Shown here piece by piece: positions 46,987-58,447 of a DNA stretch of 64,000 nt; position 1 is the first letter of the stretch, and each line of letters starts with the position of its first letter. The position numbers and the translations under genes were made by a program. This stretch comes from Leptolyngbya iicbica LK (GTDB lineage: Bacteria > Cyanobacteriota > Cyanobacteriia > Phormidesmidales > Phormidesmidaceae), in contig NZ_QVFV01000002.1 of assembly GCF_004212215.1 (NCBI RefSeq), positions 1,507,719-1,571,718 of the forward strand, read 5' to 3'. The notes under the pieces were generated by a model. It made no database searches. It had not been told where the DNA came from and saw only the letters and a list, made by a program, of their open reading frames with translations.

Positions 46987-47063
46987 AGCTAGGGGTGTCC
47001 GAGCAAATCGGGCTGAGATTATACCCTCAGAACCTGACCTGGTTAATACCAGCGGAGGGAAGC
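46987..47063 (+). promoter_or_regulatory. TPP (thiamine pyrophosphate) riboswitch
   Basis: The THI-box consensus is present: CTAGGGGTG, then GGGCTGAGATTATACCCTC, then GAACCTGACCTGGTTAATACC and AGCGGAGGGAAGC. The P1 ends pair. Binding of TPP normally turns off the genes downstream. It sits 223 bases before a sodium:solute symporter gene, with thiC next. Confidence 0.95.
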
Positions 47064-47286
47064 GTTGATTGAGGTTACGCAACCGAAGCGACGAGCAGTG
47101 CTGCCAATTTAAAATTTTGAAGTCAGAATTTTGAATTGATTGCCTAAAGCCAATTCGAGCTGTTTTCTGACTAGCGGAATTCAGGGTCGTACGGCTTGCC
47201 GTCGTTTCGTCCAGTACCACTCCCTTCATCCTTCCAACCTGTCATCACCTCTAGCATCTTGCTGTCTCTTGCGAGGTGCTTTGTTT

Positions 47287-48789
47287 ATGACCTTGAGTGC
47301 AACGGCGTTAGGGGTCACGTTGGTGACTATCGCCGCGTTTACCTTGATGGGCCTGCTGCAGGCCAGTCGCCACACCATCACCCTCGAAGACTACATGGTG
47401 AGCCGCAACAGTGTCGGCACCCAAGCCGCTCTGGCGACCATCGTGGCGTCGGCCATGGGCGCGTGGATTTTATTCAGCCCCCCGGAAGTCGGTGCCACCG
47501 CTGGCATTGCCGGGATTCTCGGTTACTGCATCGGCCAGGCCACGCCGTCGGCCATGTTCGCGTTTATGGGCACGCGCATTCGGTTTTTGATGCCCCACGG
47601 CCACTCGCTGAATGAGTATGTGCTGCACCGCTTTGGCAATGCGATGTACCTGCTGACGTTGGGCATCATCGTCTTCTACATGTTTGTGTATTTGACGGCG
47701 GAGCTGACGGCGATCGCCAAAGCGGTCGAACTCATGGCCGGAGTGCCCCTCTGGCTCACTGCGGTGCTTGTTATCTCGGCGGTGTTCATCTACACCACCG
47801 TCGGCGGACTGGCGGCGACCATCTTCACCGATGCGATTCAGTTCATCGTGATTGTGCCACTGCTGCTGCTGAGTTTTGCGATCGCCCTGATCGCCCTCGG
47901 GGGCTGGGGCACTGCCATTGAGCCCGTCACCCAATCTGCCCCGCAACTGCTCTCGCTGGCGAACGGTCCCGGCATCAAGTTTGGGGCGACGCTGGTGATT
48001 GCGGTGATTTCGGCGGAGATGTTCAACCAGGCGAACTGGCAGCGGATTTATGCCTGTCGGGATGATGTCGTGGTGCGGCGATCGTTCCTCGGCTCCTTTT
48101 TGGTCATCGTGCCGATGTTGTTCGTTGCGGGACTGCTCGGCATTTTGGCGATGCACTTTGGCTTCAATACCGATGTCGCCTTCTTCTCCCTCATCGAGGC
48201 TTTGGGCCTGCCCGGTTGGGTCAGCATTGCGGTGCTGGTGCTGGTGCTGGCGCTGGTCATGAGCAGCCTGGATACCCTGCTAAACGGGATTGCCAGCGTC
48301 TTCACCATTGATTTGGTGCGGTTCTTTCCGGCGATGCCGTCCACGGGCATTCTCCGCGCCTCCCGCATTCTCACGGTCGCGGTAGGGATTCCGGCGATTC
48401 TGATCGCCTCCCGTGGCTATAACGTGCTGTACCTGTTCCTGCTCGCGGACCTGGTGTGCGCTGGGGCGCTGTTCCCGGTGCTCTTTGGCCTTTACTCCCG
48501 GCGTCTGACCGGCTCAATGGCTTTCTGGAGTGCCCTGCTCGGCATTGGGGCCGGGGCGCTGTTCTTCCCCCGTCCCGACTTCAGCCCGTGGAATGCCTTG
48601 CCCTTTGCCGGCGATCTGCTCATCAGCTTTGCCGTGCCTATCGTGGTCTCTTTCCTGATTTCCATGATCTGGATTCAACTCAAGGCGCACCAGGGTGAAA
48701 CCGAAGCCTTCGACTTCAGACGCTTGGACGAAGAGATTCGCGCCTATGGCGAAGCAGAGTCGGTGGCAGCGGCTGAAATGTCGAACTAA
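47287..48789 (+). CDS. Sodium:solute symporter under TPP-riboswitch control
   Basis: 500 residues from the ATG at 47287; the longer frame runs into leader sequence. About 13 hydrophobic segments and the SSS features: SAMGAWILFSPPEVGATAGI, NQANWQRIYACRDD and VMSSLDTLLNGIASVF. SSS proteins import solutes with Na+. The substrate is unknown; riboswitch control and the thiC neighbour make thiamine or a precursor (for example HMP) the best guess. The soluble C-terminus (~30 residues) is acidic. Confidence 0.85.
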   Translation: MTLSATALGVTLVTIAAFTLMGLLQASRHTITLEDYMVSRNSVGTQAALATIVASAMGAWILFSPPEVGATAGIAGILGYCIGQATPSAMFAFMGTRIRFLMPHGHSLNEYVLHRFGNAMYLLTLGIIVFYMFVYLTAELTAIAKAVELMAGVPLWLTAVLVISAVFIYTTVGGLAATIFTDAIQFIVIVPLLLLSFAIALIALGGWGTAIEPVTQSAPQLLSLANGPGIKFGATLVIAVISAEMFNQANWQRIYACRDDVVVRRSFLGSFLVIVPMLFVAGLLGILAMHFGFNTDVAFFSLIEALGLPGWVSIAVLVLVLALVMSSLDTLLNGIASVFTIDLVRFFPAMPSTGILRASRILTVAVGIPAILIASRGYNVLYLFLLADLVCAGALFPVLFGLYSRRLTGSMAFWSALLGIGAGALFFPRPDFSPWNALPFAGDLLISFAVPIVVSFLISMIWIQLKAHQGETEAFDFRRLDEEIRAYGEAESVAAAEMSN

Positions 48790-48834
48790 AGTCACCAATT
48801 TTCAGGTTTCAGGAGTGGCGTTGACATCTGGTGG

Positions 48835-48925
48835 AACCTCACCGCCTGCGGCACCTCTCCTTGCGAAGGAGAGGTTTATAAAAACTCCGGTTCCTCTCCT
48901 TGCCAAGGAGAGGCTAGGTGAGGTT
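48835..48925. repeat. Double-hairpin dispersed repeat, copy 2 (inverted)
   Basis: 91 bp from AACCTCACCGCCTGCGGC to CTAGGTGAGGTT, with two CCTCTCCTT-N-AAGGAGAGG hairpins inside. It is the reverse orientation of the element at 20998-21122, with a shorter central part. It lies between the symporter gene and thiC and could form a stem within a shared transcript. Confidence 0.8.
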
Positions 48926-49017
48926 TGTCCGATCGCTCAATCCTCCAGTCCCGAGGCGTGAAATCGGCTCTACTTATGACCTGAAACTTTGTTCCCCTCA
49001 TCCCATGATTTCCCTAA

Positions 49018-50433
<1,416 letters not shown>

Positions 50434-50553
50434 GTGTTTAGCGCGCTGAGATATAGCGCCGCGTAGATAGCTCCGTACATCCCCACGCCTCGGAACAAGG
50501 GGCTTAAGCCCCTTGCCTGTTGGTACTTACTGCGGACTGCTATAACCACGATT

Positions 50554-50592
50554 AAGGCTGAGATGGAAACGCTTTCATCTCAGCCTTTTTTC
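50554..50592. terminator. Intrinsic terminator between convergent genes
   Basis: AAGGCTGAGATG and its complement CATCTCAGCCTT form a ~12-bp stem (loop GAAACGCTTT region), followed by TTTTTT. It ends thiC transcription and, read the other way, could also stop the convergent Uma2 gene, whose stop codon overlaps it. Confidence 0.85.
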
Positions 50593-51145
50593 ATAGCTCA
50601 GGAATGCTGATGAGCGAGTCAACGGCGATCGCCACTTCTGGAAACGCCACTGGATAAATCACGCCCCCACTTACGATCTGACGAGTCACAAAATCGCCAT
50701 TCTGCCCATCCTTGAACACGACCAACTGGCGATTGGCGATATCAATCACCCAATATTCGGGAATTCCCGCTGCGGCATAAACCCGACGCTTGGTTTCCAG
50801 ATCGTAGGTCAAAGTCGTATCGGCAATTTCCACCAACCAATAAATATCTTCAGGATAGGGATGATGGGTGAGATAACGAGTATCCGGCAGCCGCACGATC
50901 GCAATATCCGGCTGGGGCTCAGACGTGCTTAGGGTAATGGGGTGAGCCTCGAAGACTTCGGCTTTGCCGCTCATCTGCTGACGTAAATAGGCGACACCCC
51001 GATGATTGACAAACCGATGAAATTGCCCCTCTGGAGCCATATCCCAAATTTCTCCCTGGATGAGTTCGCAGCGACGGCGATCGAGGATGCCAAGATCCCG
51101 CATCTGGTGATAATCGGCGACTGACCATTGGGTAAGCGTCCGCAT
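50591..51145 (-). CDS. Uma2-family (DUF820) putative nuclease
   Basis: 184 residues from the ATG at 51145 (MRTLTQWSVADYHQM); a further ATG at 51166 is possible. Uma2 proteins have a PD-(D/E)XK nuclease-like fold and are greatly expanded in cyanobacteria. The core PQPDIAIVRLPDTRY and YWLVEIADTTLTYDLETKRR supplies the conserved Asp, Glu and Lys, and ELIQGEIWDM the N-terminal Glu. The biological role is unknown. Confidence 0.88.
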   Translation of the reverse strand: MRTLTQWSVADYHQMRDLGILDRRRCELIQGEIWDMAPEGQFHRFVNHRGVAYLRQQMSGKAEVFEAHPITLSTSEPQPDIAIVRLPDTRYLTHHPYPEDIYWLVEIADTTLTYDLETKRRVYAAAGIPEYWVIDIANRQLVVFKDGQNGDFVTRQIVSGGVIYPVAFPEVAIAVDSLISIPEL

Positions 51146-51201
51146 GGCATGACTCCTCAGCGGCAAATCGTGAAACTAACCTGATCCTACTGCAAGGTTC
51201 T

Positions 51202-51262
51202 GGACTGGTTGAGGGTAGGGGGCGCGCTCCAACCACCCTGCCACCCTACCCCCGCCCAGTCC
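51202..51262. repeat. Inverted G-rich / C-rich repeat before the second Uma2 gene
   Basis: GGACTGG-N-GAGGGTAGGGGG pairs with CCACCCTACCCCC-N-CCAGTCC around a GC-rich centre. Its heptamer content (AACCACC, CTGCCACCC) resembles the nif-gap arrays. It lies in the ~60-base stretch upstream of the divergent Uma2 genes. Confidence 0.7.
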
Positions 51263-51294
51263 GATTACACTAAGGGGAGAGACCCTGGACGATC

Positions 51295-51954
51295 ATGACC
51301 GCCATCTCTCCTCAGCTCTCTGCGGCTAGCTACCCTTCGACAGACGGTGAACCCGTGGCCGAAACCTTTGTGCATCTCTACGCCATGCTCATCACGCTGG
51401 AGGTGCTGCGCCAGTATTTGGCGGGTCAGCAGGCCACGGTGTTAAGCAATCAGTTTCTCTACTACGCTCAGGGCTTTCCCAAACTGCGCGTGGCCCCTGA
51501 TGTCATGGTGATTTTTGAGGTTGAGCCCGGTGGCCGCGATAACTACAAGATTTGGGAAGAGGGCCAAACGCCTGCTGTCATTTTTGAAATGACCTCAGCC
51601 GGAACCCAGGAACAAGACCAGTCCTATAAAAAGACGCTGTACGCCCAGTTAGAGGTGGAGGAATACTGGCTGTTTGACCCCAAGGGCGAGTGGATACCGG
51701 AAAAGCTGCGGGGCTATCGCCTGCAAGGCGAGGAGTATGTGCCCATCACCGATAGCATTAGCCAGCGGCTCAACCTGCGTCTGGCGATCGAAGAGTCGCT
51801 GATCGGCTTTTATCGATTGGACACGGGGGAGAAGCTGCTGATTCCCGATGAACTCTCGGCAGCACTAGCCCAGGAGCGCCAACGCCGGGAAGAGTTGGAG
51901 GCGGAACTGGCCCGCTATCGTCAACAGTTTGGTGATTTGCCGACAGATTCTTAG
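51295..51954 (+). CDS. Uma2-family (DUF820) putative nuclease
   Basis: 219 residues. Same family as the gene at 50591 but clearly distinct: FPKLRVAPDVMVIFEVEPGG, then PAVIFEMTSAGTQEQD and YWLFDPKGEW. The PD-(D/E)XK-type residues Asp, Glu and Lys are in place. A C-terminal helix rich in Glu/Arg (ALAQERQRREELEAELARYR) is a coiled coil seen in many cyanobacterial members. Role unknown. Confidence 0.88.
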   Translation: MTAISPQLSAASYPSTDGEPVAETFVHLYAMLITLEVLRQYLAGQQATVLSNQFLYYAQGFPKLRVAPDVMVIFEVEPGGRDNYKIWEEGQTPAVIFEMTSAGTQEQDQSYKKTLYAQLEVEEYWLFDPKGEWIPEKLRGYRLQGEEYVPITDSISQRLNLRLAIEESLIGFYRLDTGEKLLIPDELSAALAQERQRREELEAELARYRQQFGDLPTDS

Positions 51955-52060
51955 CGATGATGTTCTGCCAACCTTATAGGTTGGGGGAGTTGTAGCGTGG
52001 GTTGAACCATAGGGCAACCCATGACAGCCTTTGCACCTGAAGGTCTCAGGCAGACCTGGA

Positions 52061-52594
52061 CTATTGCAAATCAAATGACTCTAGGAAGGTGGTCGAATCT
52101 TCGACAGTGTCGGCACCTTCAGGGGAAACTACCAGCACTTGGTAGAGTCGATTATCTACCAGATAGATACGGGAATTGATTGTAGCGGCCTGTTCTTGAT
52201 TCGCGTTGGCGCTAATAACCAGCGATCGCCCCGGATTCCCCTCAAGATCAATTACCTCTTCACTGATCAGGGTGCCGCCCAAGTTGTTGACCGCCCCATC
52301 GCGGCTGCTATCGAGCAAAGCCTGAGGATCGGTCTGCTCAATAATCTCAGTTGGATAGTCAGAATAAGCCACCACGTAAGCCGTATTTTCAGTCTCAGCC
52401 GTAAAGGTATAAATCTCGACTGGCCCGACCGGAGTCTCAACCGATTGCTGTGTTTCCTCAAAGGGGGCCGGAGCCGCAATCTCAAATTGCCCGGAGTCTG
52501 AAGTAAACATCTCTGGAGGCGGGGGAGCTTGGTTACAGGCCGTGAGCACCAAAAAGCCCACCAGTAAGCATTGACTGAGTCGATTTTTCATCAT
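52061..52594 (-). CDS. Lipoprotein, PsbP-like fold (tentative)
   Basis: 177 residues from the ATG at 52594 (next ATG 52591 also possible). A signal peptide (SQCLLVGFLVLTAC) ends in a lipobox LTAC, so the Cys should be lipidated. The mature part (FTSDSGQFEIAAPAPFEETQ, then NPGRSLVISANANQEQA, RIYLVDNRLYQVLVVSPEG) looks like the PsbP/Mog1-type alpha-beta fold found in many small bacterial lipoproteins. Function unknown; located at a membrane face outside the cytoplasm. Confidence 0.75.
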   Translation of the reverse strand: MMKNRLSQCLLVGFLVLTACNQAPPPPEMFTSDSGQFEIAAPAPFEETQQSVETPVGPVEIYTFTAETENTAYVVAYSDYPTEIIEQTDPQALLDSSRDGAVNNLGGTLISEEVIDLEGNPGRSLVISANANQEQAATINSRIYLVDNRLYQVLVVSPEGADTVEDSTTFLESFDLQ

Positions 52595-52728
52595 GTCATC
52601 GAGGGTACAGAGGTGAACACGAGCATTGCCAATCTGGAGGTTCCGTAAAGGTCTCAACGTTCTGGCCGAGGGCAACCTGCAGGTATCTGACAAGAAGCCA
52701 ACAAACCCACATCAGCAACCAGTTAGCA

Positions 52729-53871
52729 TCACTCATACTCAGAAAACGCATCCAGATCTTCCCAAGTGTCGAGCTGATCAAGATTGCCATCTAGCTCATA
52801 CCGCAGGTCTTCAAGCGACTGCTTACGACTCCGTCGAGACACGCGCCGATACTTTTTTGCCTGTAACCGCGGTTCCGCCTGCAACTGCCCATCATCGGCA
52901 ATCTTAAGCTTAAATGCCTCATCCGGTGTAGCGGAATCATGGGCCGCCTGGGCCTGCGTCTCACAATCCTCAAGGATTTGCCGATAATCAGTGTAGCGTT
53001 CCCAATCTTGCGAGACGGCACAGCCGGGTTCACCGCGATGCAAACAATCCGCAAACTGACAGCGGTGTTCGGCCAACTGAGCTCGAATTTCGGGGAAGCA
53101 GTTGGCCAGTTCGGTGGGAGTGCAAGTAATATCTGGCTGATTAAATCCTGGCGTATCGGCTAACAAGCCCCCCTGCGGCAGGTCAAACAGTTCAACGTGG
53201 CGAGTGGTGTGGCGACCGCGACCTAACTTGCCAGACACCGCATTCACCCGTAGTTGAGCCGCCGGAATCAAAGTATTAATCAGACTCGATTTGCCCACGC
53301 CCGAAGGACCAGAAACCACCGTAATGCGATCTTGCAAATGCGGTTTTAGGGCGTCTACCCCCCGCTGCGCTTGCACACTAATAAACTGGGGTTGATAGCC
53401 CCACTGAATAAGTCGTTGCTGCCAGTTGGTTTGCACGGCGGCGGTGACTAAATCCTGTTTGTTTAAACAGAGACAAATCTGCAGCCCAGTCAGCTCAGCT
53501 TTGACCAAAAAGCGGGTGAGTTGATGGCAGTCTAAGGCAGGCTCAGCGATCGCAAATACCAGCAGAATTTGATCGGCATTCGCAACCGGAGGGCGATCGA
53601 GTTGGGTAGAGCGGGGATGTACGGCAGCGATCGCCCCGCGCTGCCCGGCCCAGTCTGGTTGCTCGACCTCCACGTGATCGCCCACCATAACTTGCTGCCC
53701 CACCTTCTTGAGTCGCGCCCGTCGGGTACACAGTAGTTCAGTGACTGGCAACGAGGGATACTCCAGCGTGGGCTGTAGCTTAACGAGATAATAATTAGCC
53801 TGAACCGCAATCACCGTACCGAGCAGCGTGGCACTTGTCAGTTCCAAAGAGTCAACCGCCGATGATGCCAT
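52729..53871 (-). CDS. rsgA: RsgA, ribosome small-subunit-dependent GTPase
   Basis: 380 residues from the ATG at 53871; the longer start at 53907 would overlap the tusA gene. RsgA checks 30S subunit maturation. It has the circularly permuted GTPase order: G4 (LNKQDLV) comes before G1 (GPSGVGKSSLI) and G3 (DTPGF). The C-terminal zinc motif is CQFADCLHRGEPGC. An OB-fold lies at the N-terminus. It is the last gene of the grpE-dnaK-dnaJ-tusA-rsgA run. Confidence 0.95.
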   Translation of the reverse strand: MASSAVDSLELTSATLLGTVIAVQANYYLVKLQPTLEYPSLPVTELLCTRRARLKKVGQQVMVGDHVEVEQPDWAGQRGAIAAVHPRSTQLDRPPVANADQILLVFAIAEPALDCHQLTRFLVKAELTGLQICLCLNKQDLVTAAVQTNWQQRLIQWGYQPQFISVQAQRGVDALKPHLQDRITVVSGPSGVGKSSLINTLIPAAQLRVNAVSGKLGRGRHTTRHVELFDLPQGGLLADTPGFNQPDITCTPTELANCFPEIRAQLAEHRCQFADCLHRGEPGCAVSQDWERYTDYRQILEDCETQAQAAHDSATPDEAFKLKIADDGQLQAEPRLQAKKYRRVSRRSRKQSLEDLRYELDGNLDQLDTWEDLDAFSEYE

Positions 53872-53875
53872 AAAG

Positions 53876-54136
53876 TTACGACCGGGTATTGCGTACCTGT
53901 AGGGCATAGTAACGGTCTTTTTCGATCAATTGCTCAATCACATAGCCGTCCATTTTGAGGCTATGGGGCACCTGAACAACGGGTTCACCACCATCAATCC
54001 ACACTTCCAGCAACTCACCGGCAGGCATTTGCTGCAGCTGCAGCTTAGTCCGAACAAAGTTGATCGGGCAGGGCGTACCTCTCAGATCTAGCTGACGGTC
54101 GGGCGCAGCGGCAGTATTGCTGGCAGGCTCACTCAT
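53876..54136 (-). CDS. TusA-family sulfur carrier-like protein
   Basis: 86 residues. The TusA/SirA fold, with the sulfur-carrying Cys in [13 protein letters not shown]. The usual Cys-Pro-x-Pro motif reads CPIN: the second Pro is replaced by Asn. TusA passes sulfur for tRNA thiolation and other uses. The stop of dnaJ and its start overlap slightly (4 bases), and rsgA follows after 4 bases, so the genes are tightly packed. Confidence 0.85.
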   Translation of the reverse strand: MSEPASNTAAAPDRQLDLRGTPCPINFVRTKLQLQQMPAGELLEVWIDGGEPVVQVPHSLKMDGYVIEQLIEKDRYYALQVRNTRS

Positions 54137-55263
54137 CCGCGAAACAAGCCCCCTAAAAAGCCTTCAATGCCGCCGCCCTTGCTGACGCGATCGCCCCGCA
54201 TTTCCGCCAATTTCTCAACCAGTTCTCGCTCTTCCGGCTTCAGCCGTGTCGGAATTTGCACCTGCACAGTAATTAAATGTGCTCCCCGACTAACGGGGTT
54301 GCCCAACTTCGGGACGCCGCGATTTTCCAGCGTCAGTACAGTATTCGGCTGCGTTCCCGCTGGCACCTCTAGGTCAACCTTGCCATCCACCGTATCAACC
54401 TCAATTTTGGCCCCTAAGATTGCCTGTAAGTAGGTGATTTTCAAATCCGACAGGATATTGATGCCATCGCGACGAAAATGACTGTCTTCTTCGACAAAGA
54501 GATAGACGTATAAATCGCCAGCAGTGCCGCCTTTCTGGCCGGCGTCTCCTTCGCCCGAGACCCGCAGACGAGTGCCATTATCCACCCCAGCGGGAATGGT
54601 AATTTTCAGCTTCTTACTTTCTTGACGCTGACCGCTGCCGCCACAGGTTTCACAGCGCTCTTCCACCATTTCGCCTGTGCCACTGCATGTCGGGCAGGCC
54701 GACACCTGCGCAAAGCTTCCGAAAGGAGTGCGAGTCGTGCGTCTGACTTGGCCATTACCGCTGCAGGTAGTACAAGTAACTGGACGAGTTCCAGGTTTTG
54801 CCCCCGTGCCGTTACAGGTATTACAGGTTTCTAAATGGCCAATTTTGATTTCTTTTTCGCCCCCAAACACTGCCTCTTTAAAGCTGAGCTTAAGGTCTAA
54901 ACGTAAATCATCACCGCGTTTCGGTCCCCGGCGGCGAGAAGAGCCCGCTGTCGCACCACCGAAGCCACCAAAGAAGCTCTCAAAGATATCGGCAAAACCG
55001 CCCATATCTCCCATATCCTGAAAGCCACCACCAGCAGCGGCTCCACCGACCCCAGCGTCGCCAAATCGATCATATCTGGCCCTGACGTCGGGTTCTGACA
55101 ATACCTCATAAGCCCGATTGACCTCTTTAAAGAGTTCTTCCGCGCCGTCTTCTTTGTTTACGTCAGGATGGTATTTGCGCGCGAGGCGACGATAGGCTCG
55201 CTTTATCTCTTCTTGATCGGCGCTGCGAGCAACACCAAGGACTTCATAGTAATCACGCGCCAT
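54133..55263 (-). CDS. dnaJ: DnaJ, class I Hsp40 co-chaperone
   Basis: 376 residues. J-domain (1-70) with HPD in RKYHPDVN, then a Gly/Phe-rich stretch (~75-110), four CXXCXGXG zinc repeats ([32 protein letters not shown]) and the substrate-binding C-terminal domain. It stimulates DnaK ATPase. It lies directly downstream of dnaK. Confidence 0.97.
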   Translation of the reverse strand: MARDYYEVLGVARSADQEEIKRAYRRLARKYHPDVNKEDGAEELFKEVNRAYEVLSEPDVRARYDRFGDAGVGGAAAGGGFQDMGDMGGFADIFESFFGGFGGATAGSSRRRGPKRGDDLRLDLKLSFKEAVFGGEKEIKIGHLETCNTCNGTGAKPGTRPVTCTTCSGNGQVRRTTRTPFGSFAQVSACPTCSGTGEMVEERCETCGGSGQRQESKKLKITIPAGVDNGTRLRVSGEGDAGQKGGTAGDLYVYLFVEEDSHFRRDGINILSDLKITYLQAILGAKIEVDTVDGKVDLEVPAGTQPNTVLTLENRGVPKLGNPVSRGAHLITVQVQIPTRLKPEERELVEKLAEMRGDRVSKGGGIEGFLGGLFRG

Positions 55264-55365
55264 GGACGTTTATTGCCAATGCTGAGTCAACGTTAAGATA
55301 CATTCGTTCATTTTACGGGAGGTCGTCGGAATTAAAATTCCGACTTTTCCCAGCAGTTAACAAGG

Positions 55366-57327
55366 CTAGTCAATCGCCTCGTAATCAGCAGTAATGGTTG
55401 CATCTAAGTCGATACTATCATCTGCCTCTTGGGGCTCGGCGGACTGAGCTACGGTTTCAGCCACTTCATCGTCAGAGACCTCAACATTAAAATCAACTGA
55501 ATCACCGTCTTGTTCGCCGTTTTGCCGATACAAGGTAGCACCAATATCAAATAGAGCCTGCTGTAAACCATCCATGGCTTGCCGTAACTCTTCGGGGGTG
55601 ATCCCTTTTTCTTGCATTGCCACACGCAACTCAGTTGCTTTTTCTTCAGCGGAGGCTTTGAGTGCTGGGCTCATCAGCTCACTGTTATCCCGCATGGTGG
55701 CCTCATAACTATAGAACAAGTTATCGGCCTGGTTAATCAGGTCTGCCACCTGCCGCCGCCGCTCGTCTTCATCAGCGAAGTCTTCGGCTTCTAAGCGCAT
55801 TTTTTCGACTTCGTCTTTGCTGAGGCCACCAGTGTTGGTAATACGAATGCTCTGAGCGCGTCCAGTCCCTTTATCGCGAGCTGAGACTTGCAAAATGCCG
55901 TCGGCGTCAATTTCAAACGCGACTTCAATCTGCGGTACGCCTCGGGGTGCAGGGGGAATGCCCGTGAGCTGGAATTTACCCAGACTCTTATTGTCTTTAG
56001 CCATGGCGCGTTCGCCTTGGAGGGCATGTACCTCAACCGAGGTTTGACCGTCCGTGGCGGTCGAAAAGATCTGAGACTTACTGGTCGGAATAGTGGTGTT
56101 GCGCTCAATCACTTTAGTAAACACTTCGCCCAAGGTCTCAATACCTAAGGAGAGAGGAGTCACGTCGAGTAAGAGCAAATCTTTGACTTCGCCGCCTAAA
56201 ACCCCCGCTTGAATGGAGGCCCCCAGCGCCACAGCTTCGTCAGGATTGACTGAGCGATCAGGGGCTTGCCCGCCAAAAAACTCTGAAATAGCTGACTGCA
56301 CTGAGGGAATCCGAGTGGATCCGCCCACTAATAAGATGCGATTGATTTCATCCGGGCCGAGGTCAGCATCTTTCAGCGCCTGCTTCACCGGCTCAAGAGT
56401 GCCTTCAATTAAGTCTTTTGCCTGCTGTTCAAATTGAGACCGGCTCAAACTCATTTCTAAATGCTTGGGACCAGTCTCATCTGCGGTAATAAAGGGCAGA
56501 TTGATCGAAGTAGTTTGCATGGAAGACAGCTCGATCTTGGCTTTTTCAGCGGCTTCTCGAATCCGCTGCAGAGCCATGCGATCAGCCGATAAGTCAATGC
56601 CTTCGGATTCTCGGAAAGCTTCGATCATCCATTGTGCGATCGCGTTATCAAAGTCATCGCCGCCTAGATGGTTATTGCCAGAAGTGGCTCTCACTTCAAA
56701 GACGCCATCGCCTAACTGCAAAATCGAGACATCAAAAGTGCCGCCCCCCAAGTCAAATACCAAAATGGTTTGATCTTGGTCTTGCTTGTCGAGTCCGTAA
56801 GCCAAAGCTGCCGCGGTCGGCTCATTAATAATGCGCAACACTTCGAGGCCCGCGATCGTGCCGGCGTCTTTAGTGGCTTGGCGTTGTGCATCAGTGAAAT
56901 AGGCAGGGACGGTAATTACCGCTTGAGTGACATCTTCGCCCAGATAAGCTTCGGCATCTTGCTTCAGCTTTTGCAAAATCATCGCCGAAACTTCCTGCGG
57001 GGTATAAGTTTTCCCGCGAATTTCGACATCAACAGTGTTGTCGCGCCCAGAGACGCACACATAGGGAACTCGCGATCGCTCCGTATTTGTGTCATCCCAT
57101 CGACGACCGATAAAACGTTTAATGCTGTAAACGGTGTTTTCTGCATTGGTCACAGCTTGCCGCTTAGCGAGCTGTCCAACTAACCGTTCACCATTTTTGC
57201 CAAAACCGACAATGCTAGGCGTGGTTCTACCACCCTCAACATTGGTAATCACAAAAGGTTGTCCACCTTCTAAAACGGCGACACAGCTGTTGGTAGTTCC
57301 CAGGTCTATTCCGATGACTTTGCCCAT
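55366..57327 (-). CDS. dnaK: DnaK, Hsp70 chaperone
   Basis: 653 residues. ATPase domain (1-~385) with [14 protein letters not shown], the phosphate-2 loop [12 protein letters not shown] and AYGLDKQ; substrate domain and helical lid follow, with an acidic tail ending [19 protein letters not shown]. Folds nascent and stressed proteins with GrpE and DnaJ. Typical of the cyanobacterial housekeeping DnaK2 type; paralogue assignment is by resemblance only. Confidence 0.97.
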   Translation of the reverse strand: MGKVIGIDLGTTNSCVAVLEGGQPFVITNVEGGRTTPSIVGFGKNGERLVGQLAKRQAVTNAENTVYSIKRFIGRRWDDTNTERSRVPYVCVSGRDNTVDVEIRGKTYTPQEVSAMILQKLKQDAEAYLGEDVTQAVITVPAYFTDAQRQATKDAGTIAGLEVLRIINEPTAAALAYGLDKQDQDQTILVFDLGGGTFDVSILQLGDGVFEVRATSGNNHLGGDDFDNAIAQWMIEAFRESEGIDLSADRMALQRIREAAEKAKIELSSMQTTSINLPFITADETGPKHLEMSLSRSQFEQQAKDLIEGTLEPVKQALKDADLGPDEINRILLVGGSTRIPSVQSAISEFFGGQAPDRSVNPDEAVALGASIQAGVLGGEVKDLLLLDVTPLSLGIETLGEVFTKVIERNTTIPTSKSQIFSTATDGQTSVEVHALQGERAMAKDNKSLGKFQLTGIPPAPRGVPQIEVAFEIDADGILQVSARDKGTGRAQSIRITNTGGLSKDEVEKMRLEAEDFADEDERRRQVADLINQADNLFYSYEATMRDNSELMSPALKASAEEKATELRVAMQEKGITPEELRQAMDGLQQALFDIGATLYRQNGEQDGDSVDFNVEVSDDEVAETVAQSAEPQEADDSIDLDATITADYEAID

Positions 57328-57703
57328 AACTCGCAGCTTCTTACGATTCGGATGAATGTGCAGGAGCGCCTTCGCAACTCAACGTTAGCTCATCTTCCAA
57401 GAAATCACCGAGTAAACCGGATCTTCCCCTGAATTTGCCTCCCTGATGTTCAGCATTCCCAACATTGCCTCTAGGTCATAAGCCTTGTTCAAGAAACCTT
57501 AAAAAAACGCCTACTTCTAGCTAGGGTGAAGCGACCGAGTCAACAGCCTGGAAAGCTTACGATTGCTTAACGAGCACCAAACATCAAACATTTAAGCGCA
57601 GCCATCTTGCTTGATACCGTCAGCAGTCATCTTGCTGGTGTCTGCCAACACGACACGATGGCCACGCGGTGGCTTGCCGTCACCTAATCGGTAACATCCC
57701 TAC
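57328..57703. other. Gap between grpE and dnaK
   Basis: 376 bases without a gene. A separate dnaK promoter is likely here. I see no CIRCE inverted repeat (TTAGCACTC-N9-GAGTGCTAA) and no motif to name. A poly-A/T patch near 57500 (AAACCTTAAAAAAACG) is the only compositional feature. Confidence 0.5.
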
Positions 57704-58447
57704 CTAGCTATCGGCTGCTTCATCATTAGCCGCGCCGCTGCTGGGCTCGGGCTCTGCAGCGACCTTGACCATCGCATGACGTAAGACGCGATCGCCAATC
57801 ATGTAGCCTCTCACCAATTCCTCCATGACAGTACCTTCTGGATGATCCGCCGTCGGTTCCCGCATCACAGCTTCGTGCAAATTGGGATCAAACTCCTGAC
57901 CTTCTGCCCGCATTGCTGAGACGCCCAACCGCTTCAAGCAATCTACCAACTGCTTATAAACACTTTGGTAGCTCTTATGAATGGTCATTTCGGCCTCAGT
58001 TTGAGGCTTAATTTGAGCCCGTGCCCGCTCAAAGTTATCAATCACGGGCAACAACTCAGTGATGGTATTGCGCTTGATCTGCACTTCTTGCTCATCACGC
58101 TCTTTGCTGTTGCGACGACGATAATTCTCAAAGTCAGCCGCAATTCGCATGTATTGACTGGTGCGATCTTCCAACTGCGCCTTGAGGGCATTCACCTCAG
58201 ACTGCAAAGTTGCCATGCCAGCGTCATTCGCAGCCGGTTCAGAACTACCAGTCGCTTCAGGGGGACTGTCGGTTTCCTGGGTTAATTCTTCAACTGTGCT
58301 CTCCACAAAAGCGCTTTCGACATCGATATCGATAGCGCCATCCTCCACACGCAACTCTTCCACCTCATCCATTGGCTTTTCTTCTGCCATGTTGAAGTTC
58401 TCCGAAGAAGTATCTGTGGGTCGAGATTCGTCAACCATGTTGCTCAT
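57704..58447 (-). CDS. grpE: GrpE nucleotide-exchange factor
   Basis: 247 residues. An acidic, disordered N-terminus (~1-75) precedes the long helix (LQSEVNALKAQLEDRTSQYM, RIAADFENYRRRNSKERDEQ) and the beta domain (NLHEAVMREPTADHPEGTVM, GYMIGDRVLRHAMVKV). It releases ADP from DnaK. Opens the grpE-dnaK-dnaJ group. Confidence 0.96.
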   Translation of the reverse strand: MSNMVDESRPTDTSSENFNMAEEKPMDEVEELRVEDGAIDIDVESAFVESTVEELTQETDSPPEATGSSEPAANDAGMATLQSEVNALKAQLEDRTSQYMRIAADFENYRRRNSKERDEQEVQIKRNTITELLPVIDNFERARAQIKPQTEAEMTIHKSYQSVYKQLVDCLKRLGVSAMRAEGQEFDPNLHEAVMREPTADHPEGTVMEELVRGYMIGDRVLRHAMVKVAAEPEPSSGAANDEAADS

